A stretch of 64,000 nucleotides of DNA. Source: Pseudoroseicyclus aestuarii (GTDB taxonomy: Bacteria; Pseudomonadota; Alphaproteobacteria; Rhodobacterales; Rhodobacteraceae). The position numbers and the translations under genes are program-made. The notes below the pieces were generated by a model. The model saw only the letters and a list, made by a program, of their open reading frames with translations. It was not told where the DNA came from and made no database searches. The stretch is from NCBI RefSeq assembly GCF_003217255.1, contig NZ_QJTE01000006.1, forward strand, positions 40,349 through 104,348. Direction: 5' to 3'. Below, in pieces: positions 8,730 through 18,899 of this stretch (positions are counted from its first letter, which is position 1; every line of letters starts with the position of its first letter).

Positions 8730-9770
8730 ATGACCAAACTGCTCCCCACCTCCACCGCTGGCAGCCTGCCCAAACCCGCCTGGTTGGCCGAGCCCGAAAA
8801 GCTCTGGTCCCCCTGGAAGATGGAAGGCGAGGCTCTGGCGCAGGCCAAGCAGGATGCGCTGCGCGTGACGCTTGGCGAACAGCGCGGCGCCGGCATCGAC
8901 ATCGTCAGCGACGGCGAGCAGACGCGCCAGCACTTCGTCACCACCTTCATCGAAGGGCTCGACGGCGTGGATTTCGAGAAGCGCGAGACCGTGCGCATAC
9001 GGGATCGCTACGACGCCAGCGTGCCGACCGTGGTCAGCGCAGTGTCCCGCCCGCGATCCGTCTTCGTCGAGGATGCCAAGTTCCTGCGCGCGCAGACGGA
9101 CGCGCCGATCAAATGGGCGCTGCCCGGCCCGATGACCATGATCGACACGCTGTATGACGCGCACTACCGGAGCCGGGAAAAACTGGCCTGGGAATTCGCC
9201 GGGCTTCTGAACGAGGAAGCAAAGGAGCTGGAGGCTGCCGGGGTCGATATCGTCCAGTTCGACGAACCGGCCTTCAACGTCTTCTTCGACGAGGTCAACG
9301 ACTGGGGCATGGCAACGCTGGAACGGGCGATGGAAGGCCTCAGATGCCAGAAGGCCGTTCATGTCTGCTATGGCTACGGCATCAAGGCGAACACCGACTG
9401 GAAGGCGACGCTCGGCTCGGAGTGGCGGCAATACGAGATGATCTTTCCGGTGATCCAGAAGTCCAGCGTCGATCTGGTCTCGCTCGAGTGCCACAACTCG
9501 CATGTGCCGATAGAGCTCATCGAGATGCTGCGCGGCAAGAAGATCATGGTCGGCGCGATCGACGTGGCCAGCACCACGGTCGAGACACCGGAAGAGGTCG
9601 CGGGAACCCTGCGCAAGGCGCTGCAATTCGTGGATGCGGACAAGCTTTATCCCTGCACCAACTGCGGGATGACGCCGCTGTCGCGTCAGGTCGCGCGCGG
9701 CAAGCTCCAAGCGCTGAGCGCCGGGGCCGAGATCATCCGGCGCGAATTGGGGGCTTCTGCTGCGGCATGA
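8730..9770 (+). CDS. mesD: Core (short) MetE-type methionine synthase, MesD family
   Basis: A 346-aa protein corresponding only to the catalytic C-terminal barrel of cobalamin-independent methionine synthase. It lacks the N-terminal folate-binding half of MetE (about 750 aa). Zn ligands are visible as His and Cys in VHVCYGYG, a Glu in the following strands (SLECHNSH) and Cys in CTNCGM. Homocysteine should be methylated at this Zn site. It is paired with mesX, as expected for MesD, and its stop overlaps the next gene's start (ATGA at 9767-9770), so the flavin reductase is translationally coupled. Confidence 0.88.
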   Translation: MTKLLPTSTAGSLPKPAWLAEPEKLWSPWKMEGEALAQAKQDALRVTLGEQRGAGIDIVSDGEQTRQHFVTTFIEGLDGVDFEKRETVRIRDRYDASVPTVVSAVSRPRSVFVEDAKFLRAQTDAPIKWALPGPMTMIDTLYDAHYRSREKLAWEFAGLLNEEAKELEAAGVDIVQFDEPAFNVFFDEVNDWGMATLERAMEGLRCQKAVHVCYGYGIKANTDWKATLGSEWRQYEMIFPVIQKSSVDLVSLECHNSHVPIELIEMLRGKKIMVGAIDVASTTVETPEEVAGTLRKALQFVDADKLYPCTNCGMTPLSRQVARGKLQALSAGAEIIRRELGASAAA

Positions 9771-10261
9771 CCATCGCGGTCCGTGATATCGACCCAAGGG
9801 CGCTGCGCGAGTGCTGCGGCCGTTTCGCCACCGGCGTGACGGTCGTCACCACCCGCACGGCGGCAGGCGATCACGGCATGACGATCAGCGCCTTCATGTC
9901 GGTCTCGCTCACCCCGCCGCTCGTCTGCATTTCGGTGGGGCGCGGGGCGCGACTGTTGCCGAAGCTGCGCGGCTCGGGGCGCTTCGCGATCAATATCCTG
10001 TCCGAGGACATGCGCGCACATGCCCTGCATTTCGCCGGGCGGCCCGAGGCGGCGCTGAACGATCCCTTCGAGGACCGGCATGGCCTGCCGATCTTGCGCG
10101 ATGCGGCGGCGGTGCTGGTGGCGGATGTGGCGCGAACGGTCGAGGCTGGGGATCACGTGCTCGTCCTCGGCGCCGTCCGGCACCTCGAGCACAGGCCGGG
10201 AGCCCGGCCGCTTCTGCATCACGCCGGCCAGTTTGGCGGCATCGCCGCTCAGGCGCGCTAA
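9767..10261 (+). CDS. Flavin reductase-like (FMN-binding) protein coupled to mesD
   Basis: A 164-aa protein of the NADH:FMN oxidoreductase (flavin reductase domain) family, with the motifs RFATGVTVVTT, GMTISAFMSVSLTPPLV and FAINILSE. Such proteins usually supply FMNH2 to a partner monooxygenase. The gene overlaps mesD by 4 bases and is the last of the metR-mesX-mesD group, suggesting it supplies reduced flavin to the oxygen-dependent MesX/MesD reaction. That link is an inference from operon structure. The C-terminus is slightly short, ending in QFGGIAAQAR. Confidence 0.82.
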   Translation: MTIAVRDIDPRALRECCGRFATGVTVVTTRTAAGDHGMTISAFMSVSLTPPLVCISVGRGARLLPKLRGSGRFAINILSEDMRAHALHFAGRPEAALNDPFEDRHGLPILRDAAAVLVADVARTVEAGDHVLVLGAVRHLEHRPGARPLLHHAGQFGGIAAQAR

Positions 10262-10555
10262 GCCGCATCGGGTCGCCATCGCGGCCCGGTCAAGATCGAC
10301 CCCATCGGCTGACCGTCGGACCGCCGAGAGTGAGGGACGTAAATCCGCACGACCTCGTGACGCTTGCCCTCCAGCCGGATGACAACAGCGGCCCTCTATG
10401 CGATAGACCCACCCGCACGTTCGCGCTCGATGACAAAACCCGTCGACTACACGCCCCTGCCGCCATTTTACGCCGTAGTGCAAAGCCGGGATCAGGCGGG
10501 TAGTCGAGGCGGGACACGGTATGATGGCGGGCGAAGATTACGCAGGGTACAGCCA
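10262..10555. other. Non-coding spacer between flavin reductase and dusA
   Basis: The 294 bases contain several short frames with no recognisable protein family and no clear promoter, terminator or repeat. An in-frame extension upstream of dusA crosses it but does not resemble the Dus N-terminus. It could hold remnants of a decayed gene; I cannot support one. Confidence 0.4.
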
Positions 10556-11563
10556 GTGAACCAAGGCCACATCAACACAGAAACGGCTAGCCGCCTGTCC
10601 GTGGCCCCGATGATGGACTGGACTGATCGGCATTGCCGCGCGCTGCATCGGAGCCTGTCGTCACGGGCGCTTCTCTATACCGAGATGGTGACGGCGCCGG
10701 CGGTGATCCATGGCGACCGGGACCGGCTTCTGGGCTTCGACGCGGCCGAGCACCCGGTGGCGCTGCAGCTGGGCGGCTCGGACAAGGCGGAACTTGCGCA
10801 GGCGGCGCGGATCGGGGCGGACTGGGGCTACGATCAGATCGACCTCAACTGCGGCTGCCCCTCGGACCGGGTGCAATCGGGCAGCTTCGGCGCGGTGCTG
10901 ATGAAATCGCCGGACCTCGTGGCCGATTGCGCCGCGGCGATGATCGCCGCGAGCCCGGTGCCGGTGACCGTGAAATGCCGCATCGGCGTCGATGAGCAGG
11001 AGCCGCGCGAGGCGCTGCCCCGCTTTCTCGAGGCGGTGCGGGAGGCCGGCGTGCGGCGGGTCACGATCCACGCCCGCAAGGCCTGGCTGCAGGGGCTGAG
11101 CCCGAAGGAGAACCGCGACATCCCGCCGCTGGACCACGATCTCGTCCTCGAGATGAAGCGCGCCTATCCGGACCTCCACGTCTCGATCAACGGCGGCATC
11201 GCCAGCCTCGAGCAGGCGCAGGCGCTGCTGGGGCAGGGGATCGACGGGGTGATGATCGGACGCGCCGCCTACCACGATCCCGGCGCGGTGCTCGGCGATG
11301 CCGACCGCGCGATCTGGGGCGAGGGGGCCGAGACCACGCCCGAGGAGGCGGTGCAGGCCATGCTGCCGCATATCGAGGCGCATCTGGCGCAGGGCGGCCG
11401 GCTGCACCACGTCACGCGGCACATGCTGGGCCTCTTCACCGGGCGGCCCGGCGCGCGCGCCTGGCGGCGCATGCTCTCCGAAGGGGCGAGCGATCCGGAT
11501 GCCGGCCCGGACCTCGTTCTGCGGGCGCTGGGCATGGTCGAGGGGGCACGCAGCGCCGCCTGA
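10556..11563 (+). CDS. dusA: tRNA-dihydrouridine(20/20a) synthase DusA
   Basis: A 335-aa FMN-dependent enzyme reducing uridine to dihydrouridine in the D-loop of tRNAs. The N-terminal LSVAPMMDWTDRHCRAL and the catalytic-Cys motif DLNCGCPSDRVQSG are diagnostic for DusA. An FMN phosphate-binding segment (VSINGGIASLEQA, then GVMIGRAAY) follows. Start chosen at GTG 10556, just before the conserved N-terminus; the frame is open 64 codons further but without homology-like sequence. The gene stands alone, followed by a TSUP permease after 66 bases. Confidence 0.9.
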   Translation: MNQGHINTETASRLSVAPMMDWTDRHCRALHRSLSSRALLYTEMVTAPAVIHGDRDRLLGFDAAEHPVALQLGGSDKAELAQAARIGADWGYDQIDLNCGCPSDRVQSGSFGAVLMKSPDLVADCAAAMIAASPVPVTVKCRIGVDEQEPREALPRFLEAVREAGVRRVTIHARKAWLQGLSPKENRDIPPLDHDLVLEMKRAYPDLHVSINGGIASLEQAQALLGQGIDGVMIGRAAYHDPGAVLGDADRAIWGEGAETTPEEAVQAMLPHIEAHLAQGGRLHHVTRHMLGLFTGRPGARAWRRMLSEGASDPDAGPDLVLRALGMVEGARSAA

Positions 11564-11629
11564 GGCGCGCGGCCCCTTGCAGAGAAGCGGCGGCGCGGGC
11601 AGGGAAGGCGGGCTTTCAGGAGGTTGCCG

Positions 11630-12451
11630 ATGCCCGATCCCATGCTTTTACTTCAGATGGCGGCGATCCTCGTCGCTCTGGGCGCCTTTGCGGGCGTGCT
11701 GGCCGGCCTTCTGGGCGTCGGCGGCGGCATCGTCCTCGTGCCCGGCTTCTACTATGCCTTCACCGCGCTCGGCTATGCCTCGCCCGAGTTGATGCGGATC
11801 TGCCTCGCGACCTCGCTGGCGACGATCATCGTGACCTCGGCGCGCTCCGTCGCGAGCCATAACCGCAAGGGCGCGGTGGAATGGGGCGTGCTCAAGGGAT
11901 GGGCGCCGGGACTGATCATCGGCGCGCTGCTGGGGGCCGTGGCGGTTTCGCTTCTGAACACCCGCAGCCTGCAGGCGATCTTCGGCGTGCTGGCGCTGAT
12001 CGTCGCGCTCTACATGATCTTCGGCCGCAACCACTGGCGCCTCGGCAGCACGTTGCCCAAGGGCCCCGCCTGCTGGAGCCTCTCGGGCGGCGCGGGCTTC
12101 CTGTCGGTGCTGATGGGCATCGGCGGCGGCAGTTTCGGCGTGCCGGCCCTGTCGCTTTTCGGGCTGCCGATCCACCGCGCGGTGGCGACGGCGGCGGGCT
12201 TCGGCATCCTGATCGCCGTGCCCTCGGTCATCGCCTTCCTGCTGGGTCCGACGCCGGACCTCGCGCCGCCCTTCACGCTGGGGGCGGTGAACGGGCCGGC
12301 CTTCTTGCTGACGATCTGCACGACGATGGTGACGGCGCCGCTGGGTGCGGCGCTGGCGCATCGCACCGATGCCGCCCGGCTTAAGCGGGGCTTCGGCGTC
12401 TTCCTGATCCTTGTGGCGCTGAACATGCTGCGCAAGGCGCTGCTGGTCTGA
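11630..12451 (+). CDS. TSUP (TauE/SafE) family sulfite/anion exporter-like membrane protein
   Basis: A 273-aa inner-membrane protein with about eight hydrophobic segments and the duplicated TSUP motif: GLLGVGGGIVLVP near residue 30 and MGIGGGSFGVPALS near 165. TSUP proteins move sulfite, sulfonates or other organic anions. ATG 11630 has a strong AGGAGG six bases upstream. The substrate cannot be deduced; nothing in the immediate context points to sulfonate metabolism. Confidence 0.85.
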   Translation: MPDPMLLLQMAAILVALGAFAGVLAGLLGVGGGIVLVPGFYYAFTALGYASPELMRICLATSLATIIVTSARSVASHNRKGAVEWGVLKGWAPGLIIGALLGAVAVSLLNTRSLQAIFGVLALIVALYMIFGRNHWRLGSTLPKGPACWSLSGGAGFLSVLMGIGGGSFGVPALSLFGLPIHRAVATAAGFGILIAVPSVIAFLLGPTPDLAPPFTLGAVNGPAFLLTICTTMVTAPLGAALAHRTDAARLKRGFGVFLILVALNMLRKALLV

Positions 12452-12475
12452 CGCGGCGCCTGCGCGCCGGCCGGG

Positions 12476-12991
12476 TTACTCCGGCCGGTGCAGCGTCATG
12501 AAGACGCTGTCGGACCACTGCCCGTCGATGCGGTAGGTGTCGCGGGAAAAGCCGGTGACGGCAAAGCCCAGCCGCGTGAGCAGCCCGACCGAGACGGCGT
12601 TGTGGGGATCGGCTTCGGCGGTCAGCCGCGGCCAGCTCGTCGTGGCGAAAAGGTGCGGGACCACCGCCTCCATCGCCTCGCGCCCCAGGCCCTGACCCCA
12701 TTCGTCGGGATGCAGGATGAAGCCGACCTCTGGCGGGCGGTGAGCGCCGGCCTTGCCGATGACCGCGCCGTCCTTCTCGATGACGAAATCATGGCCCTGC
12801 GGCCGGTCCATCATCCGCTCCAGCCACTCCTGCGTCTCGTCGAGATCGCGGTGCGGCGGCGTCGACCAGTGCCGCATGGCACGCGCATCCGACAGGATCG
12901 CGTGCAGCGGCTGAAGGTCCTCCGCCCGGGCCGGGCGGAGGGTCAGGCGCAGCGTCTCGAGGACGGGCTCAGCGCTGGTCGAGGGGGACAT
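12476..12991 (-). CDS. GNAT-family N-acetyltransferase (RimJ/RimL-like)
   Basis: A 171-aa acetyltransferase with [19 protein letters not shown] at the start and the acetyl-CoA loop [11 protein letters not shown] (motif A) in the middle. It resembles RimJ/RimL-type enzymes that acetylate protein N-termini or small amines. ATG 12991 overlaps the 3' end of gltA by 23 bases, so it is probably co-transcribed behind gltA. The acceptor is unknown. Confidence 0.82.
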   Translation of the reverse strand: MSPSTSAEPVLETLRLTLRPARAEDLQPLHAILSDARAMRHWSTPPHRDLDETQEWLERMMDRPQGHDFVIEKDGAVIGKAGAHRPPEVGFILHPDEWGQGLGREAMEAVVPHLFATTSWPRLTAEADPHNAVSVGLLTRLGFAVTGFSRDTYRIDGQWSDSVFMTLHRPE

Positions 12992-14282
12992 AGTTGCGCT
13001 CCGTCTCGCCAAGGTAGAGCTGCCGCGGACGGCCGATCTTCAGCTGCGGATCGGCGAGCTGCTCTTTCCACTGCGACACCCAGCCGACGGTGCGGGCAAC
13101 CGCGAAGATCGGCGTGAACATCGAGGTCGGGAAGCCCATCGCATCGAGGATGATGCCCGAGTAGAAATCGACGTTCGGGTACAGCTTGCGCTCGGCGAAG
13201 TACTCGTCCTCGACCGCGATCTTCTCCAGCTCCTTGGCGACCTGAAGCGTGGGGTTGTTCTCGACCCCCAGCAGATCCAGCACCTCGTCGGCGCTTTCCT
13301 TCATCACCTTCGCCCGCGGGTCGAAGTTCTTGTAGACCCGGTGGCCGAAGCCCATCAGGCGGAAGGGATCGTTCTTGTCCTTGGCGCGGGCGATGAACTC
13401 GGGGATGCGGTCGGGCGTGCCGATCTGGCGCAGCATCTCGAGCGCGGCCTGGTTCGCGCCGCCATGGGCGGGGCCCCAGAGGCAGGCGATGCCGGCGGCG
13501 ATACAGGCAAAGGGGTTCGCGCCGGACGAAGAGGCCAGCCGCACCGTCGAGGTCGAGGCGTTCTGCTCGTGATCGGCATGGAGGGTGAAGATCCGGTCCA
13601 TGGCCTTCGCGAGGGTCGGGTTCACCTTGTAGGGCTCGGCCGGCACCGAGAAGCACATGTGCAGGAAGTTCGACGCGAAATCGAGGTCGTTGCGCGGATA
13701 GACGAAGGGCTGGCCTACCGAATACTTGTAGGCCATCGCAGCGATCGTCGGCATCTTGGCGATCAGCCGGATCGAGGCGACCTCGCGCTGGTTCTGATCG
13801 TGGATGTCGGTGCTGTCGTGGTAGAAGGCGCTCATCGCCCCGACCACGCCGGTCATCAGCGCCATCGGATGCGCATCGCGGCGGAAGCCGCGGAAGAAGT
13901 TGTGCATCTGCTCGTGGATCATCGTGTGATTGGTCACGACGTGCTGGAACTCTTCCATCTCCTGCTTCGACGGCAGTTCGCCGTAGAGCAGCAGGTAGCA
14001 GACCTCGAGGAAGCAGGACTGACCGGCGAGCTGGTCGATCGGATAGCCCCGGTGCAGCAGCTGCCCCTTGTCACCGTCGATGTAGGTGATCGTGGAATCG
14101 CAGGAGGCGGTCGAGGTGAAGCCCGGATCGTAGGTGAAGACGCCCGCCTGCGCATAGAGCTTGCGGATGTCGATCACGTCGGGCCCGGCGGTGGGCGACA
14201 GCATCGGCAGATCGTAGCTGTCGCTGCCGATGGTCAGCTTCGCGGTGGTGTCGGCGCTGCCGGCTGTAGTGTCTTCGGGCAT
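12969..14282 (-). CDS. gltA: Citrate synthase (type II)
   Basis: The 437-aa hexameric-type citrate synthase condenses oxaloacetate and acetyl-CoA in the TCA cycle. Catalytic regions are visible: His in [17 protein letters not shown], His in [13 protein letters not shown], and Asp in NVDFYSG. Length is standard for the proteobacterial NADH-regulated class. It lies downstream of gltX on the same strand with a 183-base gap that probably contains its own promoter, and its 3' end overlaps the GNAT gene. Confidence 0.97.
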   Translation of the reverse strand: MPEDTTAGSADTTAKLTIGSDSYDLPMLSPTAGPDVIDIRKLYAQAGVFTYDPGFTSTASCDSTITYIDGDKGQLLHRGYPIDQLAGQSCFLEVCYLLLYGELPSKQEMEEFQHVVTNHTMIHEQMHNFFRGFRRDAHPMALMTGVVGAMSAFYHDSTDIHDQNQREVASIRLIAKMPTIAAMAYKYSVGQPFVYPRNDLDFASNFLHMCFSVPAEPYKVNPTLAKAMDRIFTLHADHEQNASTSTVRLASSSGANPFACIAAGIACLWGPAHGGANQAALEMLRQIGTPDRIPEFIARAKDKNDPFRLMGFGHRVYKNFDPRAKVMKESADEVLDLLGVENNPTLQVAKELEKIAVEDEYFAERKLYPNVDFYSGIILDAMGFPTSMFTPIFAVARTVGWVSQWKEQLADPQLKIGRPRQLYLGETERNYVPLDQR

Positions 14283-14465
14283 CGATGGCTCCTTGCTTTG
14301 CGCGCCGATTCACCGGGCCGCGCTGCCGATCCTAGCGCGCCTCGCGCCGGGCGTAACTCCCGTTATGCGCGAACCGCGGTCAATACCCTCTGCAGCACGG
14401 GGCCGCAGGGGGCGATAGCCTGGGCTGGTCGGCTCAGGGCTCGAAACGCCGGGGCAGGAGGGCGG

Positions 14466-15893
14466 TCAGACAACCGCCTCGGGGCTGCCCTGCGCGGCTT
14501 CGGTAATCCGCGCGAGCGACTCGTCCCGACCCAGGACCAGCATCATGTCGAAAACGCTCGGTGTGGCCGTTCGGCCCGCCAGCGCCGCGCGCAGGGGGCC
14601 GGCCAGCTTGCCCAGCCCGAGGCCTCGCGCTTCGGCCGCCGCGGCGACGATGGCCTCCAGCGCCTCTCGCGTCCAGCTAGCATCCTGCATCGGCGGCGTC
14701 AAATCCGCCAGTATGCCACGGGATTCCGCGTCCAGCGCCTTGGCGGCCTTTTCGTCCGGTACGATCGGCCGCTCTGCCAGGGCAAACTCCGCCTTTTCAA
14801 GGAGTTCGGGGAAACCCTTCGCGCGCTCCTTGAGGTGCGGCATGGCCAGCAGCACCCGCTCTTTCTGGCCCGGCTTCAGCGGCGCGGCACCCGTGGCAAC
14901 AAGGAAGGCCTCAAGCTCCTGCATCAGCGCGGCGTCATCGGCAGCGGCGATGTGCTGGCGCGAGAGGTTATCGAGCTTCTTGAAATCGAGGCGGGCCGGC
15001 GCGCGGCCGATGCCGGAGAGATCGAACCACTCCCGCGCCTGCGCATCGGTGAAGAACTCGTCGTCGGCATGGCTCCAGCCGAGGCGGGTCAGGTAGTTGC
15101 GCATCGCCGCTGCGGGGTAGCCGAGGGCCTGATACTCCGCCGCGCCGGTGGCGCCATGCCGCTTCGACAGCTTCTTGCCGTCGGGGCCGTGGATCAGAGG
15201 GATATGGGCGAAGACCGGAAGGTCCCATCCCATCGCGCGGTAGACCAGCATCTGCCGGAAGGTGTTCGACAGGTGATCGTCGCCGCGGATCACATGGGTC
15301 ACGCCCATGTCGTGATCGTCGACCACAACCGCCAGCATGTAGACCGGGCTGCCGTCGGAGCGCAGCAGCACCATGTCGTCCAGCTGGTCGCCGCCGACCG
15401 TCACGCTGCCCTGCACCGCGTCCTCCAGCGTCAGACTGCCGTCCAGCGGCGCCTTCACGCGGATCGCGTAGGGGGCATCGGGATGCTCCGCCTCCGGCAC
15501 GTCCCGCCAGGGAGAGCGGAACAGCGTGCTGCGCCCCTCGGCGCGCGCGGCCTCGCGGAAGGCGTCGATTTCCTCCTGCGTGGCGAAGCACTTGTAGGCC
15601 GTCCCCTCGGCCAGCATCTGCTGCGCCACCTCGGCATGGCGCGCGGCGCCCTCGGCCTGGCTCACCGGCTCTCCGTCCCAGTCGAGGCCGAGCCAGCTCA
15701 GCCCGTCGAGGATCGCCTGCCGGTTCTCGGGGGTGGAGCGGGCGCGGTCGGTATCCTCGATCCGCAGCAGGAAGGTCCCGCCGTGACCGCGCGCGTAAAG
15801 CCAGTTGAACAGCGCGGTGCGGGCGCCGCCGATATGCAGCGCGCCCGTGGGCGAGGGGGCGAAACGGGTGACCACCGGGCTGGATGCATCCAT
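14466..15893 (-). CDS. gltX: Glutamyl-tRNA synthetase
   Basis: The 475-aa class I synthetase charges tRNA-Glu (and, in many alphaproteobacteria with GatCAB, tRNA-Gln). Signature motifs are [21 protein letters not shown] (HIGH region) and KKLSKRHG (KMSKS region). The start is placed at ATG 15893, which follows GAAAGG at good spacing; ATG 15917 eight codons upstream is in frame with no clear ribosome-binding site. It is divergent from comEC. Confidence 0.95.
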   Translation of the reverse strand: MDASSPVVTRFAPSPTGALHIGGARTALFNWLYARGHGGTFLLRIEDTDRARSTPENRQAILDGLSWLGLDWDGEPVSQAEGAARHAEVAQQMLAEGTAYKCFATQEEIDAFREAARAEGRSTLFRSPWRDVPEAEHPDAPYAIRVKAPLDGSLTLEDAVQGSVTVGGDQLDDMVLLRSDGSPVYMLAVVVDDHDMGVTHVIRGDDHLSNTFRQMLVYRAMGWDLPVFAHIPLIHGPDGKKLSKRHGATGAAEYQALGYPAAAMRNYLTRLGWSHADDEFFTDAQAREWFDLSGIGRAPARLDFKKLDNLSRQHIAAADDAALMQELEAFLVATGAAPLKPGQKERVLLAMPHLKERAKGFPELLEKAEFALAERPIVPDEKAAKALDAESRGILADLTPPMQDASWTREALEAIVAAAAEARGLGLGKLAGPLRAALAGRTATPSVFDMMLVLGRDESLARITEAAQGSPEAVV

Positions 15894-15981
15894 CGGGATT
15901 AACCTTTCGTCAACCATGAGGGGGCGAAGCTGCGAGGCAGCGGGTTCGCGCCCGGATACTGGAGGCAGGAGGGCAGGACAA

Positions 15982-18051
15982 GTGCAGCGCCCGCTGGGCA
16001 GGATGCCGCGCCTTCGGGTGCCGGAGGCGGGCTGGCTGCGGGACGCGCTGGCGGCGCAGCGCGGTCACCTGATGCTCTGGGTGCCAGTGCTTCTGGGGCT
16101 CGGCATCGGGATCTACTTCTCGCTGCCGGTAGAGCCGGCGGCGCCGCAGCTCTGGGCGCTTGCGGCGCTGGCCCTGCTGGGCCTCGCGGCGGCACTGCGC
16201 TGGCCGCGGCTTGCGCCGCTGCCGCTGGGGGCCGGCCTCGTGGCGGCAGGGCTGGTGCTGGGCGCGCTGCGTGCGCAATCCGTCGCGGCGCCGGTGCTGG
16301 GCTGGCGCTACTACGGCCCCGTCGAGGGACGTGTGGTAAAGGTCGACCGCTCCGCCAGCGACGCCGTGCGGCTGACGCTCGACCGCGTGCGGCTGGAGGA
16401 CGTGGTGCCGGCGCGAACCCCCGCCCGCATTCGCCTGTCGCTGCACGGCCCGCCCGGCGGGCCGCATCCCGAGCCGGGGCTGCGGGTGATGACGACAGGG
16501 CACCTCTCGCCCCCCTCGGGCCCGGTGGAGCCGGGCGGCTTCGATTTCCGCCGCTACGCCTGGTTCCAGAGGCTCGGCGCGGTGGGCTATACCCGGGCGC
16601 CGGTGCTGCTGGCGGCGGATGAGGCGGCCCGGGAGGGGCTTGGCCTGCACCGGCTGCGAGCGCACCTGTCGGCGGCGGTGCGGTCCCGGATCGGCGGCGA
16701 TGCAGGCGGTTTTGCCGCCGCGGTGACGACCGGCGACCGCAGCGGCCTGTCGCGCGGCGCGACGGAGGCGCTGCGCGACGCCAACCTCTTCCACCTCGTC
16801 TCGATTTCGGGGATGCACATGGGCATGCTCGCCGGTTTCGTCTTCGCCGCCCTGCGCGGCGGGCTGGCGCTGATCCCGCCGCTGGCGCTGCGCCTGCCGG
16901 CCAAGAAGATCGCCGCCGGGTTGGCACTGGCGGCGGCGGGTTTCTACCTCGCCCTCGCCGGGCGGGCGGTGGCGACGGAGCGCGCGTTTGTCATGGTCGC
17001 GGTGATGCTGGGCGCGGTGCTGCTGGACCGGCGCGCGATCAGCCTGCGCGCGCTGGCGACGGCGGCGCTGATCGTCCTCGCGCTGCGGCCCGAGACATTG
17101 CTTTCGGCCGGATTCCAGATGTCCTTCGCCGCGGTCGTGGCGCTGATCGCGGTCTTCTCGGTCCTGCCGTATCGGCTGATCCAAGGCCGCTGGGCCTTTC
17201 TCGCGCCGGTGCTGGGCCTGGCACTGTCCTCGGTCGTGGCGGGGATGGCGACGGCGCCCTTTGCGGCGGCGCATTTCAACCGCGTCGCGCATTACGGTCT
17301 GCTCGCCAACCTCCTCGCCGTGCCGGCCATGGCCTCTCTCGTCATGCCGGGGGCGGTCTTGGCTGCCCTCCTGTCGCCGCTGGGGCTGGCTGCGCCGGCC
17401 TTGGGCCTGATGGCGCTGGGATCGGGCTGGATCCTCTGGGTGGCACAGGCGATCGCGGGGCTGGGGGGCGCGACGTCGGCGGTGGCCACGCCGCCGCCGC
17501 CCGTGCTGCCGCTGATCGTCGCGAGCGGGCTCTTCCTCGCGCTCTGGCGCGGGCACCTGCGCGCCAGCGGCCTTCTGCCCCTGGCCCTGGCCGCCGGCCT
17601 TTGGCTGCGGGCAGAGCGGCCGGCCCTGCTGATCGCCGAAAGCGGCGCGCTGATCGGGTTGATGACGCCAGAGGGGCGGGCCCTGTCGAAGCCCGGCGGG
17701 GACGGCTATGCCGCCGGTGCCTGGCTGCTGCACGACGGCTCGACCCTCGCGCAGGAGGAGGCGCATCGCGCCCTCGCATTGCCGCGCGACGGGAAGATCG
17801 CCCGCGCACAGCTGGGCGAGGCGCTGGTGATGCAGGTCTCGGGCAAGACGGCGCTGGCCGGGATCGACGGCTGCGGCGGCGCCGACCTGCTCGTGCTCGA
17901 TCAACGGGACGACGCGCCGCGCCCCTGCCGCGTTCTCGACGCAGGCAGGCTCAGACGGACGGGCGCGGTTGCCGTCAGCGCCCGAGACGGCATGATGGTC
18001 ATCGAGACCTCGGCCGAGCGGGCGGGGCAGAGGCCCTGGACGACAGGGTGA
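15982..18051 (+). CDS. comEC: ComEC/Rec2 family competence membrane protein
   Basis: A 689-aa inner-membrane protein of the DNA-uptake channel family. An N-terminal soluble OB-like (DUF4131) region lies between hydrophobic segments (about residues 30-110), followed by the Competence domain with the hallmark [17 protein letters not shown] and several TM helices. The C-terminal region is short and carries no recognisable metallo-beta-lactamase HxHxDH motif, so the cytoplasmic nuclease-like domain appears absent or divergent. GTG 15982 is chosen because AGGAGGG precedes it; ATG 15916 and ATG 16003 are alternatives. It would act with ComEA/ComF-type proteins not present here. Confidence 0.87.
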   Translation: MQRPLGRMPRLRVPEAGWLRDALAAQRGHLMLWVPVLLGLGIGIYFSLPVEPAAPQLWALAALALLGLAAALRWPRLAPLPLGAGLVAAGLVLGALRAQSVAAPVLGWRYYGPVEGRVVKVDRSASDAVRLTLDRVRLEDVVPARTPARIRLSLHGPPGGPHPEPGLRVMTTGHLSPPSGPVEPGGFDFRRYAWFQRLGAVGYTRAPVLLAADEAAREGLGLHRLRAHLSAAVRSRIGGDAGGFAAAVTTGDRSGLSRGATEALRDANLFHLVSISGMHMGMLAGFVFAALRGGLALIPPLALRLPAKKIAAGLALAAAGFYLALAGRAVATERAFVMVAVMLGAVLLDRRAISLRALATAALIVLALRPETLLSAGFQMSFAAVVALIAVFSVLPYRLIQGRWAFLAPVLGLALSSVVAGMATAPFAAAHFNRVAHYGLLANLLAVPAMASLVMPGAVLAALLSPLGLAAPALGLMALGSGWILWVAQAIAGLGGATSAVATPPPPVLPLIVASGLFLALWRGHLRASGLLPLALAAGLWLRAERPALLIAESGALIGLMTPEGRALSKPGGDGYAAGAWLLHDGSTLAQEEAHRALALPRDGKIARAQLGEALVMQVSGKTALAGIDGCGGADLLVLDQRDDAPRPCRVLDAGRLRRTGAVAVSARDGMMVIETSAERAGQRPWTTG

Positions 18052-18152
18052 GGCGCCCGCTGCGGGCCGCGGGTCCTGTCGTCCAGGGCAGCGCACCGCG
18101 ATGCGACGCGGTGCACGAGCAGGAAATGGCCCGAAGCAGTCCGTCTGGCGCG

Positions 18153-18821
18153 TCAGTAGCTGCGGATCAGCCCGACGAGACGGCCCTGAACCTTGACCTT
18201 GTCCTGCGGGTAGCTGCGCGTCTCGTAGGCCGGGTTCGCCGCCTCGAGCGCGATCATCCCGCCCTGGCGGCGGAACCGCTTGAGCGTGGCTTCCTGATCC
18301 TCGATCAGCGCGACGACGATATCGCCGGCATCGGCGGTCTCGGTCTCGCGGACGACGACGACGTCGCCGTCGTTGATGCCCGCCTCGATCATCGAGTCCC
18401 CCCGCACCTCGAGCGCGAAGTAGCTGCCGCTGCCCAGCATGCTTTGCGGTACCGCGATCTCGTGGCTGACCTCGGCGATGGCCGAGATCGGGACACCGGC
18501 GGCGATCCGCCCCATGACCGGCAGCATCGAGGCGGCGATGACGGCCGGCGGCAGCGCCGGCTCGTCGGCCTTGGGGGCTGCGACGGCGGCCTTGCGCCCG
18601 GCCATGCTGTCGGGAAGCTTCACGATCTCGAGCGCGCGGGCGCGATGGGCCAGCCGGCGGATGAACCCACGCTCTTCGAGCGCCGTGATAAGCCGGTGGA
18701 TACCGGACTTGGAGCGCAGGTCGAGCGCGTCCTTCATCTCGTCGAAGCTGGGGGGCACACCATCGCGCTGCACGCGCGCATGGATGAATTCCAGCAGATC
18801 GAGCTGCTTCTTGGTGAGCAT
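18153..18821 (-). CDS. lexA: LexA, SOS-response repressor and autoprotease
   Basis: A 222-aa SOS repressor. The N-terminal winged HTH ([33 protein letters not shown]) is followed by a cleavage site Ala-Gly in [10 protein letters not shown], the catalytic Ser in GDSMIEAGI and the catalytic Lys in EATLKRFRR. Damage-activated RecA triggers self-cleavage. An alphaproteobacterial SOS box lies 45 bases upstream of the start, indicating autoregulation. It is the last gene of the trp-moa-moe-lexA block on this strand. Confidence 0.97.
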   Translation of the reverse strand: MLTKKQLDLLEFIHARVQRDGVPPSFDEMKDALDLRSKSGIHRLITALEERGFIRRLAHRARALEIVKLPDSMAGRKAAVAAPKADEPALPPAVIAASMLPVMGRIAAGVPISAIAEVSHEIAVPQSMLGSGSYFALEVRGDSMIEAGINDGDVVVVRETETADAGDIVVALIEDQEATLKRFRRQGGMIALEAANPAYETRSYPQDKVKVQGRLVGLIRSY

Positions 18822-18865
18822 CGGGACCCTTTCATCCTCCGGCGCAACGGCGCGCCGCTGAAGAT

Positions 18866-18880
18866 GTTCTAGTCACGTTC
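18866..18880 (-). promoter_or_regulatory. SOS box (LexA operator) of lexA
   Basis: GTTC-N7-GTTC, the established alphaproteobacterial LexA site, occurs as GTTC TAGTCAC GTTC between the moeA stop and the lexA start. It should autoregulate lexA. Confidence 0.85.
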
Positions 18881-18899
18881 TCGTTTTGTGTCAACCTGT

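Noticed and set aside
10290..10517. 75-codon minus-strand frame between the flavin reductase and dusA
   Set aside because: No family features, no ribosome-binding site and no coding-like neighbours; treated as spacer.
18052..18152. Hairpin-like GC sequence between comEC and lexA as a terminator
   Set aside because: No continuous stem with an adjacent T-tract could be drawn with confidence.
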